The notes beneath the pieces were generated by a model that was not told where the DNA came from, did not search any database, and saw nothing but the letters and a program-made list of their open reading frames with translations. A stretch of 64,000 bases of DNA from Limnobacter sp. CACIAM 66H1 (GTDB taxonomy: Bacteria; Pseudomonadota; Gammaproteobacteria; Burkholderiales; Burkholderiaceae_B). Location: positions 1 to 64,000 of the forward strand of contig NZ_LUJK01000012.1 of assembly GCF_001601825.1 (NCBI RefSeq). Direction: 5' to 3'. Of the stretch, positions 63,431-64,000 are shown in pieces. Position numbers and translations under genes: made by a program. Each line of letters starts with the position of its first letter. Within the stretch, counting starts at the first letter, position 1.

Positions 63431-64000
63431 ATGCTGCAAGCCGACGCCGGGTAGACCGCTCAGGCCCACTGGCCTGGATGACCAAGAATACCGTGGCCGC
63501 CAACATCCTGATGTGGGTGTGCCTGATCGGAGGTGTGTTCGGATTCATGAACATGACCAAAGAAGTGTTCCCCGAATTCGAGCTGGATTTGGTCACGGTG
63601 TCTGTGGCCTACCCGGGCGCAAGTCCCGAAGATGTTGAACAAGGCATAGTGTTGGCCATTGAGGAAGCGATTTCTGCCATTGAGGGAATTGTGGAAGTCA
63701 ATTCCACAGCCAATGAGGGCGTGGCCAGCGTGGTCATTGAAATTGATGAATCGGAAGATGCGCAGGCTGTTTACGACAGGATCAAGCAAGAGGTCGATCG
63801 AATCACCACCTTCCCCGGTGATGCCGAAGTACCGAATGTGTCGCTGACTGCGCGTAAACGTGGGGTGGTTACACTGGTGGTGCACGGCGATACCGATGAA
63901 TTGTCCCTGCGCAATCTGGCTGAAGAAGTACGCGACGGCTTGCTGCAAAACCCTGGTATCACACAAGTTGATTTGACTGAAACACGCGAACAGGAAATTC
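63427..64000 (+). CDS. RND efflux pump inner-membrane transporter (3' end outside window)
   Basis: The first 191 codons of an AcrB/MMPL-type proton-driven pump. The start ATG shares ATGA with the adaptor stop. After a basic N-terminus comes the first membrane helix (about 20-42, NTVAANILMWVCLIGGVFGF) and the start of the porter domain (VSVAYPGASPEDVEQGIVLA; IEEAISAIEGIVEVNSTANE). The frame is open to the window end. Confidence 0.93.
   Translation, partial: MNAASRRRVDRSGPLAWMTKNTVAANILMWVCLIGGVFGFMNMTKEVFPEFELDLVTVSVAYPGASPEDVEQGIVLAIEEAISAIEGIVEVNSTANEGVASVVIEIDESEDAQAVYDRIKQEVDRITTFPGDAEVPNVSLTARKRGVVTLVVHGDTDELSLRNLAEEVRDGLLQNPGITQVDLTETREQEI

Overview
The window reads as chromosomal DNA of a motile betaproteobacterium. 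The fliE / fliFGHIJK / fliLMNOPQR arrangement with flaG-fliD-fliS-fliT, the ectoine genes, a flavocytochrome c sulfide dehydrogenase pair and the moderate GC content together suggest a Limnobacter-like member of the Burkholderiales. That genus assignment is inference from gene content; no rRNA or marker gene was compared. No tRNA, rRNA, insertion sequence, prophage or CRISPR array was found. Both window ends cut genes: flagellin on the left and an RND pump on the right.

Layout. 1-5918 (+): end of flagellin, then flaG, fliD, fliS, fliT, a FliK-like protein, a short FlhB-C-like protein and the c-di-GMP brake YcgR. 5931-7878 (-): fliE and a HerA-like ATPase. 8103-19362 (+): fliFGHIJK then fliLMNOPQR, covering the MS ring, C-ring/switch, export ATPase complex, hook ruler and export gate. 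19363-26578 (-): an ectoine/5-hydroxyectoine operon ectABCD, a sodium:solute symporter, then a seven-helix sensor protein with a degraded ATPase domain and a receiver-only response regulator. A divergent MarR-type regulator (EctR-like) lies at 26873. 27696-28766 (-): a diguanylate cyclase. 28834-35652 (-): a chemotaxis operon (MCP with a CheZ-like motif, CheY, STAS protein, CheA, cytoplasmic double-PAS MCP, CheW). 36049-37350 (-): a hydrolase and a lipoprotein. 37498-40821 (-): a zinc-type ABC cluster (His-rich DUF2796 protein, ATPase, FtsX-like permease, DUF3299 protein). 40902-44772 (-): an MscS channel and a beta-helix/diheme lipoprotein. 44955-46587 (+): cytochrome c plus FccB/SoxF-type flavoprotein. 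46594-50226: lipoprotein, hydrolases, CHMI isomerase, thioesterase and a candidate small transcript. 50379-56074 (+): an unknown gene pair, two CHASE-domain sensors and a small membrane protein. 56266-60722: UDP-glucose dehydrogenase, KAS III-like synthase, a gene-free hairpin-rich block, a tandem GST-fold protein and aroQ. 60834-64000 (+): a tripartite RND efflux operon.

How the parts fit. Flagellar assembly, chemotaxis, YcgR and the diguanylate cyclase form a motility/second-messenger block. The ectoine operon with its own regulator and symporter is an osmotic stress module that may extend into the adjacent sensor/receiver pair. The sulfide dehydrogenase pair fits a sulfur-oxidising lifestyle.

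Most worth a second look: (1) the MCP-like protein with a CheZ-like D-x3-Q motif and CheY-binding-like tail; (2) the sensor with no recognisable ATP-binding motifs 36 bases downstream of the ectoine operon; (3) three perfect AT-rich palindromes between ectA and ectR; (4) a 9-bp-arm inverted repeat, -10 box and strong terminator framing a candidate ~140-nt RNA at 48642-48822; (5) a hairpin-dense gene-free block at 58880-59378; (6) a CHASE-PAS-PAS protein with no output domain paired with a CHASE hybrid kinase.
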